From assembly GCA_964469815.1 (NCBI GenBank), contig CAYXZC010000012.1, forward strand, positions 1-39,214: 39,214 bases of DNA. The letters run 5' to 3'. The notes beneath the pieces were generated by a model. It made no database searches, was not told the DNA's origin, and saw nothing but the letters and a program-made list of their open reading frames with translations. The stretch comes from MGBC163016 sp964469815 (GTDB lineage Bacteria; Actinomycetota; Coriobacteriia; Coriobacteriales; Eggerthellaceae). Position 1 is the first letter of the stretch. Each line of letters begins with the position of its first letter. Both the position numbers and the translations under genes were made by a program. Of the stretch, positions 19,761-27,876 are shown piece after piece.

Positions 19761-21908
19761 TCAACGACGCGCACGGATCCGAGAGCCTGAGATGATGAGC
19801 GCAACGCCTGCCATCGCAGCAACACCGCTGATGACGAGGAGCACAAAGGCTGCACTATCGCCGGTCTTGGCAGTTGGATCGCCTTCGATCGAGGCACCAT
19901 TCTTATCTGCCTCGGCAACCTTTGTGGGATCCTGCTCGCCTTCTCCGGGAAGCACCAAATCCGTCGTATCGTCTGGCTTATCGGGATCATCCGGCCTATC
20001 AGGATCATCCGGTGTCTTCGCTTGGATCACTTCGTAATGATTCTCATGCGAGTTGGGTTCACCAAGTGCCGCAGATTCATAGCCGGACGCTACGTATTCC
20101 GACACATCTTCGGGGTAGGTTCCTCCTTTGAGGATGATTCTCCCAACGATGCCATCATCACCTGTAGCCTCAGTGAAGAGCTTCGGTGAAGACGCGATGG
20201 TGCCGTTTGGACCGAGGGCATACACATCGCCTTTACCAACAACTGTAAAGTCCTCGCCCTTCGCCGTTATCCCTCCATCCGGGGAGAATGCAATATCGTG
20301 TCCAGCCAGATCGAGCGTGACATCGCGCCCGCTTTGGGGTTCGAGCATCCCAGCATCGTCCACATCAGAAAGAAGCGTCACCGTATCACCGTTTGCAGCA
20401 TGCGATACTGCCTGTTCAAGCGTTGCATATCTAAGGCTGCCCGTCGAAGCATCACGTGCCTCCCAATGAGAACTGTTATCCTTCACTGTGAAGATGGAAG
20501 CATCGTTGTTGTATGCATAGAGGTTGGTAAAGCTACCATGGATGTCTGTCGCAGGTGTTGAAGAGACATTGTTGATAACAGATGCGCCCACCGTCAAGGA
20601 GGCCGGAAAACCGGTATCTTGCCTCTGCAATCCGCCAACGATCCCAGCCACGAAATTGCTTCCGTTGATCGAAGGAGCACTGTTCTCGTTGCCCGTAACG
20701 GTTCCGGCGCTGTACAGGATGCCGACAATGCCGCCAGCGCCTGTACCGGTATTCGCGCCCACGCTTCCAGAGTTCATGTTGCCCGTAACGGATATGGGTG
20801 CGCTTAGGGCATAGGCCGGAGGCGCTCCGTCATAACGCAGCCAACCGACGATACCCCCTGTACCATACGGGCTTGCATCGGATACATTCGAAACATCGGC
20901 GATATTGGTACAGTTGCTAACACCGCCATAGTTCTTCATCTCTCCGGCAATGCCTCCTACCGAGAACCCGGAGCCCGTTATCTTCCCTTCATTCTTGCAG
21001 GAAGACACGAAAGCGCAGCAAAGACCTGCTATACCACCTGTATCGTTCACGCCTGTGACGGCACCTTTGTTCGTGCATCCTGTTATGGCCATGCGCGAAC
21101 CGATCGGCGTGTAGTAAGCAGCACCAACGATGCCGCCGCAGTTGCCCGATCCACCCGTAACCTGAACGCTTGCGGAATTCGTGCAATCCTTGATGGAACC
21201 CGATGCTGTCATGCGCCCAACAATGCCGCCTGTGCCGCATTTCGCTTTCACAGATCCGCTTGTTCGTATTCCAGAGACGGTTCCGCCATCGCTCAGCAGC
21301 CCTACAGAGCCACCAGCAAGCTCGCTATCCGGAGCATCTATGTTCACATCTTCCAATACAAGATTCTCAACTGTACCACCAAGGACAGCTCCGAACAGGC
21401 CTAGCGCATAGTCAGCTTGCGTAGCGCTTCCCGCTTGCGGCGTTATAGTCAGACCCGTGATGGTGTGCGCTCTGCCGTCGAAGGTTCCTTTGAAAGGTGT
21501 ACTGGAGGATATCACACCGGCTCCAGACCGAGTAGAAGCCCCTATTGGAGTCCACTGGATGCCTGTTATATCGATATCGGAAGAGAGCGCTATCATTACT
21601 CCATCGTATGCATTACCCGCATTGACCGAATCGCGGAAAGCCTGCATCTGATCGGAGTTCTCTATCAGGTAAGGATCCGCCGCAGTACCACTGCCGCCTG
21701 CGAAGATCCCAGGAGCATCCGTGGATGTGGCTGCTTCGGCCTCAGGCTCCATGGCCGGATCGAGCAAGATAGCTAGCAGCACCACTATGATGGACAGCAT
21801 CGTTATGGCTATAGCGCGGATCTTCTCGATACGACCATTCGTCTTCTTGCAAGCTGCCCGCTCTTCGCGATCATATCCATTCTTTCGATATGTGAAGATA
21901 TCCTGCAT
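19761..21908 (-). CDS. GLUG-repeat surface protein with C-terminal anchor helix
   Basis: A 715-residue exported protein. A long N-terminus of about 28 residues precedes a signal or anchor helix (AIAITMLSIIVVLLAILL). From about residue 65 comes a right-handed beta-helix region built of GLUG-type repeats, each with GGI[VA]G and often a [DSG]CTN motif; similar domains occur in adhesins and bacterial IgA-protease-like surface proteins. Then follow a Pro/Asp-rich spacer (TPDDPDRPDDPDKPDD) and a wall-end pattern AKTGDSA, hydrophobic helix and RIRARR tail. The tail looks like a sortase signal, but the L-P-x-T-G box is not canonical. The start ATG has GAGG only 2 bases upstream, so a later start is possible. 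A 212-base gap without a gene lies upstream. Confidence 0.82.
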   Translation of the reverse strand: MQDIFTYRKNGYDREERAACKKTNGRIEKIRAIAITMLSIIVVLLAILLDPAMEPEAEAATSTDAPGIFAGGSGTAADPYLIENSDQMQAFRDSVNAGNAYDGVMIALSSDIDITGIQWTPIGASTRSGAGVISSSTPFKGTFDGRAHTITGLTITPQAGSATQADYALGLFGAVLGGTVENLVLEDVNIDAPDSELAGGSVGLLSDGGTVSGIRTSGSVKAKCGTGGIVGRMTASGSIKDCTNSASVQVTGGSGNCGGIVGAAYYTPIGSRMAITGCTNKGAVTGVNDTGGIAGLCCAFVSSCKNEGKITGSGFSVGGIAGEMKNYGGVSNCTNIADVSNVSDASPYGTGGIVGWLRYDGAPPAYALSAPISVTGNMNSGSVGANTGTGAGGIVGILYSAGTVTGNENSAPSINGSNFVAGIVGGLQRQDTGFPASLTVGASVINNVSSTPATDIHGSFTNLYAYNNDASIFTVKDNSSHWEARDASTGSLRYATLEQAVSHAANGDTVTLLSDVDDAGMLEPQSGRDVTLDLAGHDIAFSPDGGITAKGEDFTVVGKGDVYALGPNGTIASSPKLFTEATGDDGIVGRIILKGGTYPEDVSEYVASGYESAALGEPNSHENHYEVIQAKTPDDPDRPDDPDKPDDTTDLVLPGEGEQDPTKVAEADKNGASIEGDPTAKTGDSAAFVLLVISGVAAMAGVALIISGSRIRARR

Positions 21909-22120
21909 AACCTCGCCCGCCCATGTTCGATCCAGCGCGAATCATATTCCGCCGTTAGAACCAAGATAGTGGGCACAAGTTTGCATGGCGACAGCAAACA
22001 TGGACTGCATACAGCTGTTTGATGAGATGTTATCGTTCAGTCAAAAAACGCTTCAGCGGCGCAGCGAAGAGCGTGACGAGAGGGATAGGTCGTGTTATCG
22101 CAACGTCTTATTCTGGTCGG

Positions 22121-23020
22121 TCAGCTCCAACCATGATGAGCGCCTTGTCCGCCATGGTGGCCGCCCATTCCTTCTTGTCCGTATCCTCTTTGTCCGGATC
22201 CTCCTCGTCCGGCTCCATTACCCATCGAAGCATCATCAGAATCGGAGGCTCGATCGCCATCTAAGCTTTCGAGCGCCGCGATCCTATCGCGCAACTCGCG
22301 CATGGACATATCAGAGCATTCCTCCAAGGAAAGCGTTGGATCGAGCTCCATCAGTTCGAGCGCAACAGAATACCGCCCGCATCCCATGCCATGGCTGTGA
22401 GCTTCCTCGTACACCTCGGAAGACACGCCTCTGCAAGCGCCATCATACGGAATGCTCGCAAGATATCTCTCGCTCATATCCTTCAAGGTGCGCTCTTGCC
22501 CCTGATCGTTAGATGAGATGCTCAGCTCTATGAAGGGATCCTCTCCGAGAAATCCCGATGCAGCATCGCTTCCCATCAAAGCACGAAGCGCCTGTTCATA
22601 GGGCATCCCGTCTATAGGCGCAGCGGCGAGCAGTGCATCACCGTCTTCATTCAAGCCGTGCGCCCCGATCACCCGATCCTCCCTGTTGAGCTTAAGCTGC
22701 ACAGAAGGGTTGATATCTATATCGACGAAAGCCGTCGGATCAAGATCGAAGGCTTGGGTGCCCGGCTCCTCTGAAGAGTCATTCGAACCCAAGATCCCGA
22801 ATAACGACAGCGCGATCACCAAGCATGCCGCTATGGAACCTACAGAACCTAAAAGAACCCATATCCTTCGGGATCTTCGAGGCTTCTTCGCATCGGTGCT
22901 TGTACTGCCTTCTTTGCGCACAGCTTCGATGTGGCTCAATGTGGCCGCTTTCACATCTTCAGGCACCTTGATGCTGTCAAAGGCATCATGAAGTTGCTGT
23001 TCGATATCGACATCGTTCAC
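22121..23020 (-). CDS. RsgI-like membrane anti-sigma factor
   Basis: A 299-residue bitopic protein. The first 50 residues are cytoplasmic and should bind the sigma factor encoded just upstream. A helix at about 53-77 follows, then an outer domain starting AFVDIDINPSVQLKLN, the signature of RsgI-type anti-sigmas; in that family the Asn-Pro bond (Asn104-Pro105 here) is reported to be an autocleavage site. The domain also has GLNEDGDALL as in the family. The C-terminus is Gly/His-rich (GMGGHHGGQGAHHGWS). The start is a GTG at 23020 with GGAGG 7 bases upstream; it overlaps the sigma stop (GTGA), so the pair is translationally coupled. Confidence 0.82.
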   Translation of the reverse strand: MNDVDIEQQLHDAFDSIKVPEDVKAATLSHIEAVRKEGSTSTDAKKPRRSRRIWVLLGSVGSIAACLVIALSLFGILGSNDSSEEPGTQAFDLDPTAFVDIDINPSVQLKLNREDRVIGAHGLNEDGDALLAAAPIDGMPYEQALRALMGSDAASGFLGEDPFIELSISSNDQGQERTLKDMSERYLASIPYDGACRGVSSEVYEEAHSHGMGCGRYSVALELMELDPTLSLEECSDMSMRELRDRIAALESLDGDRASDSDDASMGNGAGRGGSGQRGYGQEGMGGHHGGQGAHHGWS

Positions 23021-23514
23021 GATAGAGCCTCCTTCAACATCTTCTTCCCTCGGGATATCCACGAATAGACCGTATTGACAGGCGCATCGACGATCTCAGC
23101 GATCTCAGGTGCGGTGTATCCTTCATAGAGCGCCAGATACAACGGAAAGCGCGGTGGGTCTTCCAAGGAACGGAAGGCGTCCATGATCTCGCCGAGTTGC
23201 GATCCGGGCGTATCTTCGGGACGCTGCGGAGCAGAAGCGAGATCTGCACGCTCAGCGTCCAATTCTCGATCCTTTCGGTAGGCCGCCTTGAGCATATCTC
23301 GGCAGATGTTGGATGATACCCTTATCAACCAAGCCTTTCGATGCTCTTCATCAGCAAACACGACATCATCTGCAAGCGAATACTTCAGAAATGAATCTTG
23401 GAAAGCATCTTGGGCATCCTGCTTGAGGGTGAAAAAGCCATTGCAGACACGCCAAACGGTGGATCCGTGATCCTCTATCGCTCTTTCGATGTCATTGCTA
23501 TCACGCAAGCTCAA
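23017..23514 (-). CDS. ECF-type RNA polymerase sigma factor
   Basis: A 165-residue sigma factor with region 2 (residues 10-75, including FFTLKQDAQDAFQDSFLKYS and KAWLIRVSSNICRDMLK) and region 4 (about 105-160, with helix-turn-helix YTAPEIAEIVDAPVNTVYSWISRGKK). This is the compact two-domain form of extracytoplasmic-function sigma factors. Its stop overlaps the anti-sigma start, so release from that membrane protein should control it. The preceding gene on the same strand encodes a secreted DGDG-repeat protein, 57 bases upstream. Confidence 0.92.
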   Translation of the reverse strand: MSLRDSNDIERAIEDHGSTVWRVCNGFFTLKQDAQDAFQDSFLKYSLADDVVFADEEHRKAWLIRVSSNICRDMLKAAYRKDRELDAERADLASAPQRPEDTPGSQLGEIMDAFRSLEDPPRFPLYLALYEGYTAPEIAEIVDAPVNTVYSWISRGKKMLKEALS

Positions 23515-23571
23515 AGCTCCCAGATCAGCCGAGGAGATCGCGAGGCGATCCCTGATCGGGCATGATCGAAG

Positions 23572-24129
23572 TTATCTGTGATGCGGACCGTGATGCCCGA
23601 ACCCTGAACCATTGCCCGTAGCAGCACCGCTACCCGCAGCTGCACCGCTGCCACCGCCTATTCCAGCTCCCGAGCGATTGCCCGCACCGTTTCCGGATCT
23701 GTGATGGGCATCGTAATTGTCGCAAATACCATCGCCATCTGAATCCACATAGTTGCCACCATATCCACGACGATCGTTCGAGGTGTTTCCAGTGTTTAGA
23801 TTATCGCAAACCCCGTCACCATCAGCATCTACGAAATTGCCACCGCATCCAGGATGCCCGTATCCTTCGCATGTGCCATTGCAGATCCCATCGACATAGT
23901 TGTCGCAAACACCATCGCCATTCTCATCGACATAGTTATGATGCCATCCTGCATAGACACCATCACCCACGATCTTTCCCATATTGGCACCTTGGACAGC
24001 ATCCGAAGCGCATCTCATAGCGGTAGCTCCCGACAGTGACGATGTGCCAACAGCGGCAAATGCAATGGTCGGTATGACGAGCGCCGCGCAAGCCACAGCT
24101 ATCAAGGCGGCTATCAGTACTTTTTTCAT
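23572..24129 (-). CDS. Secreted DGDG-repeat, His/Gly-tailed protein
   Basis: A 185-residue exported protein with a signal peptide (MKKVLIAALIAVACAALV...AFAA). Three to four repeats of the form YVDxDGDGxCDN follow between about residues 65 and 140 (NYVDENGDGVCDN, NFVDADGDGVCDN, NYVDSDGDGICDN), resembling calcium-binding dockerin or thrombospondin-3 loops, each with a cysteine. The C-terminus is Gly/Ala/Ser-rich and ends GFGHHGPHHR. The first ATG (24135) abuts GGGG; the ATG at 24129 has proper spacing and is used. It heads the sigma/anti-sigma operon and may be a ligand or sensor for it, or a target. That link is inference. Confidence 0.78.
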   Translation of the reverse strand: MKKVLIAALIAVACAALVIPTIAFAAVGTSSLSGATAMRCASDAVQGANMGKIVGDGVYAGWHHNYVDENGDGVCDNYVDGICNGTCEGYGHPGCGGNFVDADGDGVCDNLNTGNTSNDRRGYGGNYVDSDGDGICDNYDAHHRSGNGAGNRSGAGIGGGSGAAAGSGAATGNGSGFGHHGPHHR

Positions 24130-24157
24130 GAACATCCCCTATCTTCGTTCTATCCAT

Positions 24158-24186
24158 ATACTAATAAAACGAATGAGAGCTGCCAA
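24158..24186 (-). promoter_or_regulatory. Promoter of the DGDG protein/sigma operon
   Basis: On the minus strand TTGGCA (24186-24181) is followed after 17 bases by TAGTAT (24163-24158). The first ATG is about 25 bases downstream. The boxes look like a housekeeping sigma promoter. Confidence 0.6.
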
Positions 24187-24312
24187 TCCTTGCAAGAACT
24201 TTCATTTTTTCTCAAGACTTCTTCATTTCCTTTTGATACCGTAGCCCGGATCTTCACCAGGCCCCTTTGTCCACCCTTTCTCACAATAGAACATTTGTAT
24301 GTTTTATGAAGA

Positions 24313-24339
24313 TTAGCACTCTCCCCTTGCGACTGCTAA
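24313..24339 (+). promoter_or_regulatory. CIRCE operator (HrcA site) for hsp20
   Basis: TTAGCACTC-N9-GACTGCTAA matches the CIRCE consensus TTAGCACTC-N9-GAGTGCTAA with one mismatch and exact spacing. The symmetry extends outward (GAAGATTAGCA / TGCTAATCTTC). It lies about 125 bases before the hsp20 start. By known HrcA biology the gene should be repressed at normal temperature and induced by heat. hrcA itself is not in the window. Confidence 0.88.
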
Positions 24340-24464
24340 TCTTCCTGTTCATAATACGTTTTGTAATAGAAATAAGGCTCCATGAAGATCATCTAGCAAA
24401 AGAGGTTCGATAGGATAAGCAAACAAGGATGATCGAATAGGAGCGAGAACACAAGGAGAAGAAC

Positions 24465-25010
24465 ATGCAAATGATCATGCCTTACAGACGCTATCGTCGC
24501 CCCTCATCGCTTGGATTCCCATTCCAGATGATGCAAAAGGAAATGAGCGGCTTTGACAGCTCTTCCATCATGAAGACGGATATTCGCGAGACGGAAGAGG
24601 GCTTCGAGCTTTCAATGGAGCTTCCAGGCTTTTCCAAGGACAATGTTGAGCTGGAGCTCAAGGATGGCTACCTGATAGTATCCGCTCAGATGGAGTCGAC
24701 CAATGAGGAGACTTCTGAAAAAGAAGGCAACGAGGTCGAAGACACCAGCACCGAAGCTGCATCCGCCGAAGATGGCAAAGAGTGCACATGCGGTTGCGAA
24801 GAGACGAAGCAGAGCACCGAGAGCGATCGAACTTGGGTACGCCGCGAGCGCTTCTTCGGAAGCTGCAAACGTTCTTTCTACATGGGAGAGGACATCGAAG
24901 AGGATAACATCTCCGCGAAGTTCGAGAATGGCCTTCTGAATGTAAACATCCCTAAGAAGGTTCAGCAAAGCGAGCCGGAGCAGAAGAAGCTCATCTCGAT
25001 CGAAGGCTAG
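24465..25010 (+). CDS. Small heat-shock protein with acidic cysteine-bearing insert
   Basis: An Hsp20/alpha-crystallin chaperone of 181 residues that would hold unfolding proteins. The alpha-crystallin domain starts at about residue 37 (KTDIRETEEGFELSMELPGFSKDNVELEL) and ends with GLLNVNIPKK, containing the usual FxRSFxMG-like strand (CKRSFYMGEDI) and the A/G-x-x-x-N-G-x-L motif (AKFENGLLNV). Between strands LIVSAQM and TWVRRERFFG is an insertion of about 40 residues rich in Glu, Thr and Ser with a CTCGC cluster, which most family members lack. AGGAG lies 6 bases before the ATG, and a CIRCE operator lies upstream. Confidence 0.93.
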   Translation: MQMIMPYRRYRRPSSLGFPFQMMQKEMSGFDSSSIMKTDIRETEEGFELSMELPGFSKDNVELELKDGYLIVSAQMESTNEETSEKEGNEVEDTSTEAASAEDGKECTCGCEETKQSTESDRTWVRRERFFGSCKRSFYMGEDIEEDNISAKFENGLLNVNIPKKVQQSEPEQKKLISIEG

Positions 25011-25057
25011 AACAAACTGCAACTAACAGTCGATCCTCCTAGAATCACCCCCTTGGA

Positions 25058-25090
25058 CAGGCGCTCATTTGGGCGCCTGCTCTCTTTATA
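25058..25090 (+). terminator. Terminator after hsp20
   Basis: CAGGCGC pairs with GCGCCTG around TCATTTGG, followed by CTCTCTTTATATTCCCTTT. The following 25091-25305 has no gene; it holds three copies of GAGCGTTT (25111, 25136, 25214), two followed by GGAAC, which look like a decayed repeat. Confidence 0.7.
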
Positions 25091-25305
25091 TTCCCTTTAA
25101 TGTGCGATTGAGCGTTTGATTTGCGCCCCTGAATGAGCGTTTTGGAACATCCCTTTTGCTCCCTTTTGCTCTTTTCCGGATGAGGGTTTCAGGGCGTCCC
25201 TTTTACTCCGAGCGAGCGTTTGGAACGTTGCTCATATGCCCATCGTGATGTCGAGCTATTGGGATAGAATAGACATATGAATGGATCCATGCCGAGGAGA
25301 TGACA

Positions 25306-25440
25306 ATGGACGAGAAAAAGCAACCTGCTGTTCTTCGGATTCGTCTCCGGGGTGCTCTTGCTGTGTTCCAACAAGGATCAATAAGATATTTAGAAGATGA
25401 AGTTGAGCCCATGTTGATTCGTGAAGATAAAGCGAGATGA
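25306..25440 (+). CDS. Possible 44-residue small protein or frameshifted gene
   Basis: An ATG preceded by a strong GAGGAG site at 6 bases opens a 44-codon frame (begins MDEKKQPAVLRIRLRG, ends REDKAR). I do not recognise it. After the fifth codon, the +1 frame reads SNLLFFGFVSGVLLLCSNKDQ and stops at 25383, which looks like a small membrane protein. Loss of one A from the five-A run at 25315-25319 would join MDEK to it. Either this is an unusual short basic peptide, or the real product is the hydrophobic one and the run carries a sequencing error or mutation. Confidence 0.35.
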   Translation: MDEKKQPAVLRIRLRGALAVFQQGSIRYLEDEVEPMLIREDKAR

Positions 25441-25510
25441 TCCATATTGCCAACAATGATTATCCAAAAGCTTCAGGTAGTTCGTAAAGATAGCGAGGTT
25501 TCGACCGGTG

Positions 25511-25583
25511 CCTGTAATTGCCCCGCCTTTGACCCGAGTGGCCTTCGTGCCACGATGTGGTCAAAACAAGGGGCAAGGACAGG
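25511..25583. promoter_or_regulatory. Large multi-stem hairpin ahead of the ABC exporter
   Basis: Four nested stems are visible: CCTGT/ACAGG (25511-25515 with 25579-25583), TTGCCCC/GGGGCAA (25518-25524 with 25570-25576), TTTGACC/GGTCAAA (25528-25534 with 25559-25565) and GTGGC/GCCAC (25538-25542 with 25549-25553). They are separated by small internal loops and closed by CTTCGT. That is 24 base pairs in 73 bases. It could be a leader RNA structure, or the DNA hairpin of a small mobile or palindromic element. I know no riboswitch class with this shape. Confidence 0.55.
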
Positions 25584-25611
25584 TGCCCGTCGGAGCCGCA
25601 GCGTCGATTCA

Positions 25612-25639
25612 TTACGCTGGCTGTTTTAAGCCAGCGTAA
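25612..25639 (+). promoter_or_regulatory. Perfect hairpin next to the ABC exporter start codon
   Basis: TTACGCTGGCT and AGCCAGCGTAA are perfect 11-bp arms around GTTTTA. The right arm ends 8 bases before the ATG at 25648, and no Shine-Dalgarno sequence is visible between. There is no T run, so it is not an ordinary terminator. It may affect translation initiation. Confidence 0.6.
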
Positions 25640-25647
25640 CCAAAAAG

Positions 25648-27876
25648 ATGCATATCATCCGCTACTTCAAGAACCACATCGGCGCAGTCGCGCTGGTACT
25701 GTTGCTGCTGACGATACAAGCGGCAGCCGATCTTGCTCTGCCTACCCTCACATCCCAGATCGTCGATGTAGGGATACAACAGTCAGGCGTGGAATCCGTG
25801 GCTACAGATGTGATGTCGGACGACACCTATCAAAAAGCGTCGAATCTTCTTGATGATGCCGATGCCTCCCTTCTGAAGGAATCCTACGATGAGGTGGATG
25901 GCGTATACCATCTGAACGATTATGGTAAGGATCACAGAGCGGAATTGGAGCAGATCCTAGCAAAGCCCCTCATAGCCATGCACTCCCAAACCGAACACTC
26001 TCCCGAGACCTCGTCCTACATGGCAACGTTCGACGAGATGTATCGCGCCTATGAATCCGGCGAGCTCGATCGCGAGAAGGCCATCGACTACGTGAACCAC
26101 CTATCCGATACTGCGGCTCCAACAGATGAGATGCGCGATCAGATGGCACTTGCGGCAGCACGCTCGGAATACGAGAAGGCCGGATACGAGCTTGCCGACC
26201 TGCAGATGGGATTTTTGTGGAGAACCGGCGCTCTCATGCTCGCGCTCGCTGCTCTCGGAATGGCCATGTCCATACTCATCGGATTCGTCGCCTCGCGCAC
26301 CGGAGGCAAGATCGGATACGAGCTGCGCGAAAAGCTGTTCGCACGAGTTGTGTCGTTCTCTGAGAACGAGATCAGCAACTTCTCAGCTGCATCCCTGATC
26401 ACGCGCGGCACGAACGATATCCAGCTCATCCAAAACGTTTCGGTGATGCTGCTGCGCATGATCCTTTCCGCACCCATCCTAGCTGTGGGCGGGATCGTCA
26501 TGGTGATGATGACCAATGCATCCATGGGCTGGATCATCGTGGTGGCAATAATCTGTGTGTTCGCCGTTGTCGGCATCGTCTTCAAGGTTGCGATGCCGAA
26601 ATTCAAGATCGTGCAGAGACTGATCGATCGGGTGAACCTGGTCTCGCGTGAGATGCTGAATGGAATGCCGGTCATCAGAGCCTTCGACAGACAGCCCTAC
26701 GAAGAGGAGCGCTTCGACGATGCATCCTCCCATCTCATGAGAACACAGCTGTTCACCAATCGCGTGATGGCCTTCATGATGCCCACGATGTTCATGATAA
26801 TGAACGTAACATCCGTGGCCATCGTATGGTTCGGCGCGGGATACATCGACACGGGCACGCTTCAAACGGGCGATCTTATCGCCTTCATCACATATGCCAT
26901 GGTGATCATCATGAGCTTCCTGATGTTGGGTATGGTATCGATCATGTTGCCCCGTGCAGAGGTTGCAGCTGAGCGAATCGATGAGGTCATAGCCACAGAC
27001 CCTGCCATCGAAGACGCGGATGCCACCACAACGAACGCAGCGGGCGCAGCAGTTGGTGGATCGCTTCGCATGATCGAGAAGTGCGGGATCGATCCTGATA
27101 AGAGATCCGACATTCACCCTCAGCCGATGATCGAATTCGATAATGTCACCTTCTCCTATGAGAAATCCAACGAGGCCGTTCTGCAGAATATCTCCTTCAC
27201 CATCGACGCAGGTGATACGCTTGCGATAGTCGGAGCCACGGGATCGGGTAAATCAAGCATCATCAAGCTTCTCATGCGCTTCTATGACACATGCGACGGA
27301 TCCATATCCATATGCGGCACGGACATCCGCGACCTATCCCAGGAAAAGCTCCATAGCTTGATGGGATATGTGCCACAAAAAGGCTTCCTGTTCAAAGGAA
27401 CCATCCAGACGAATGTGGCTTACAGCGATCCTGGTATGGATGAGGGCACAATAGAGGAAGCTCTCGATTGCGCGCAGGCTTTGGATTTCGTGAATGAGTT
27501 CGAAGACGGCGTTGACACCGAGATATCGCAGGGAGGCACGAACGTTTCCGGTGGCCAGCGCCAGCGCCTTGCCATCGCCCGCGCACTAGCCACCAAGGCA
27601 CCAATAATGTTGTTCGATGATTCGTTCTCGGCGCTCGACTACAAGACCGACTCGGCGCTTCGTGCAGCAATGGATGACATGCTGGATGATGTAACGCAAG
27701 TGGTCGTCGCACAGCGAATATCCACAGTGCTCAATGCCGACAAGATAGTCGTTTTGGATGAAGGCAGGATCGCAGGGATCGGAACGCATTCCGAGCTTAT
27801 GAAGAGCTGTGAAGAGTATCGCGAGATCGCAGCATCGCAGCTATCCCCCGATGAACTTGAGGGGGTGTGCAGATGA
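25648..27876 (+). CDS. Heterodimeric ABC exporter, subunit with degenerate ATP site
   Basis: A 742-residue half-transporter of the multidrug/lipid exporter type. Six helices precede the nucleotide-binding domain. Between helices 1 and 2 lies an outer insertion of about 150 acidic residues (about 45-190), a known feature of such pairs in Gram-positive anaerobes. Walker A is GATGSGKSS (about 528), the signature is VSGGQRQRL, and Walker B is MLFDDSFSALD. The catalytic Glu is replaced by Asp and the switch His by Gln (VVAQRISTV), so this subunit supplies the degenerate site. The N-terminus fits the family although no ribosome site is seen. The stop overlaps the next ATG (ATGA). Confidence 0.93.
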   Translation: MHIIRYFKNHIGAVALVLLLLTIQAAADLALPTLTSQIVDVGIQQSGVESVATDVMSDDTYQKASNLLDDADASLLKESYDEVDGVYHLNDYGKDHRAELEQILAKPLIAMHSQTEHSPETSSYMATFDEMYRAYESGELDREKAIDYVNHLSDTAAPTDEMRDQMALAAARSEYEKAGYELADLQMGFLWRTGALMLALAALGMAMSILIGFVASRTGGKIGYELREKLFARVVSFSENEISNFSAASLITRGTNDIQLIQNVSVMLLRMILSAPILAVGGIVMVMMTNASMGWIIVVAIICVFAVVGIVFKVAMPKFKIVQRLIDRVNLVSREMLNGMPVIRAFDRQPYEEERFDDASSHLMRTQLFTNRVMAFMMPTMFMIMNVTSVAIVWFGAGYIDTGTLQTGDLIAFITYAMVIIMSFLMLGMVSIMLPRAEVAAERIDEVIATDPAIEDADATTTNAAGAAVGGSLRMIEKCGIDPDKRSDIHPQPMIEFDNVTFSYEKSNEAVLQNISFTIDAGDTLAIVGATGSGKSSIIKLLMRFYDTCDGSISICGTDIRDLSQEKLHSLMGYVPQKGFLFKGTIQTNVAYSDPGMDEGTIEEALDCAQALDFVNEFEDGVDTEISQGGTNVSGGQRQRLAIARALATKAPIMLFDDSFSALDYKTDSALRAAMDDMLDDVTQVVVAQRISTVLNADKIVVLDEGRIAGIGTHSELMKSCEEYREIAASQLSPDELEGVCR

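Noticed and set aside
25091..25260. A CRISPR-like or tandem repeat based on the GAGCGTTT copies
   Set aside because: The copies are short, irregularly spaced (25 and 78 bases apart) and the intervening DNA does not behave like spacers.
17175..25385. Shared CCAACAAGGATCA at about 17180 and 25367 as a mobile-element end
   Set aside because: Thirteen bases with no matching flanks, no inverted partner and no duplication around either copy; probably chance.
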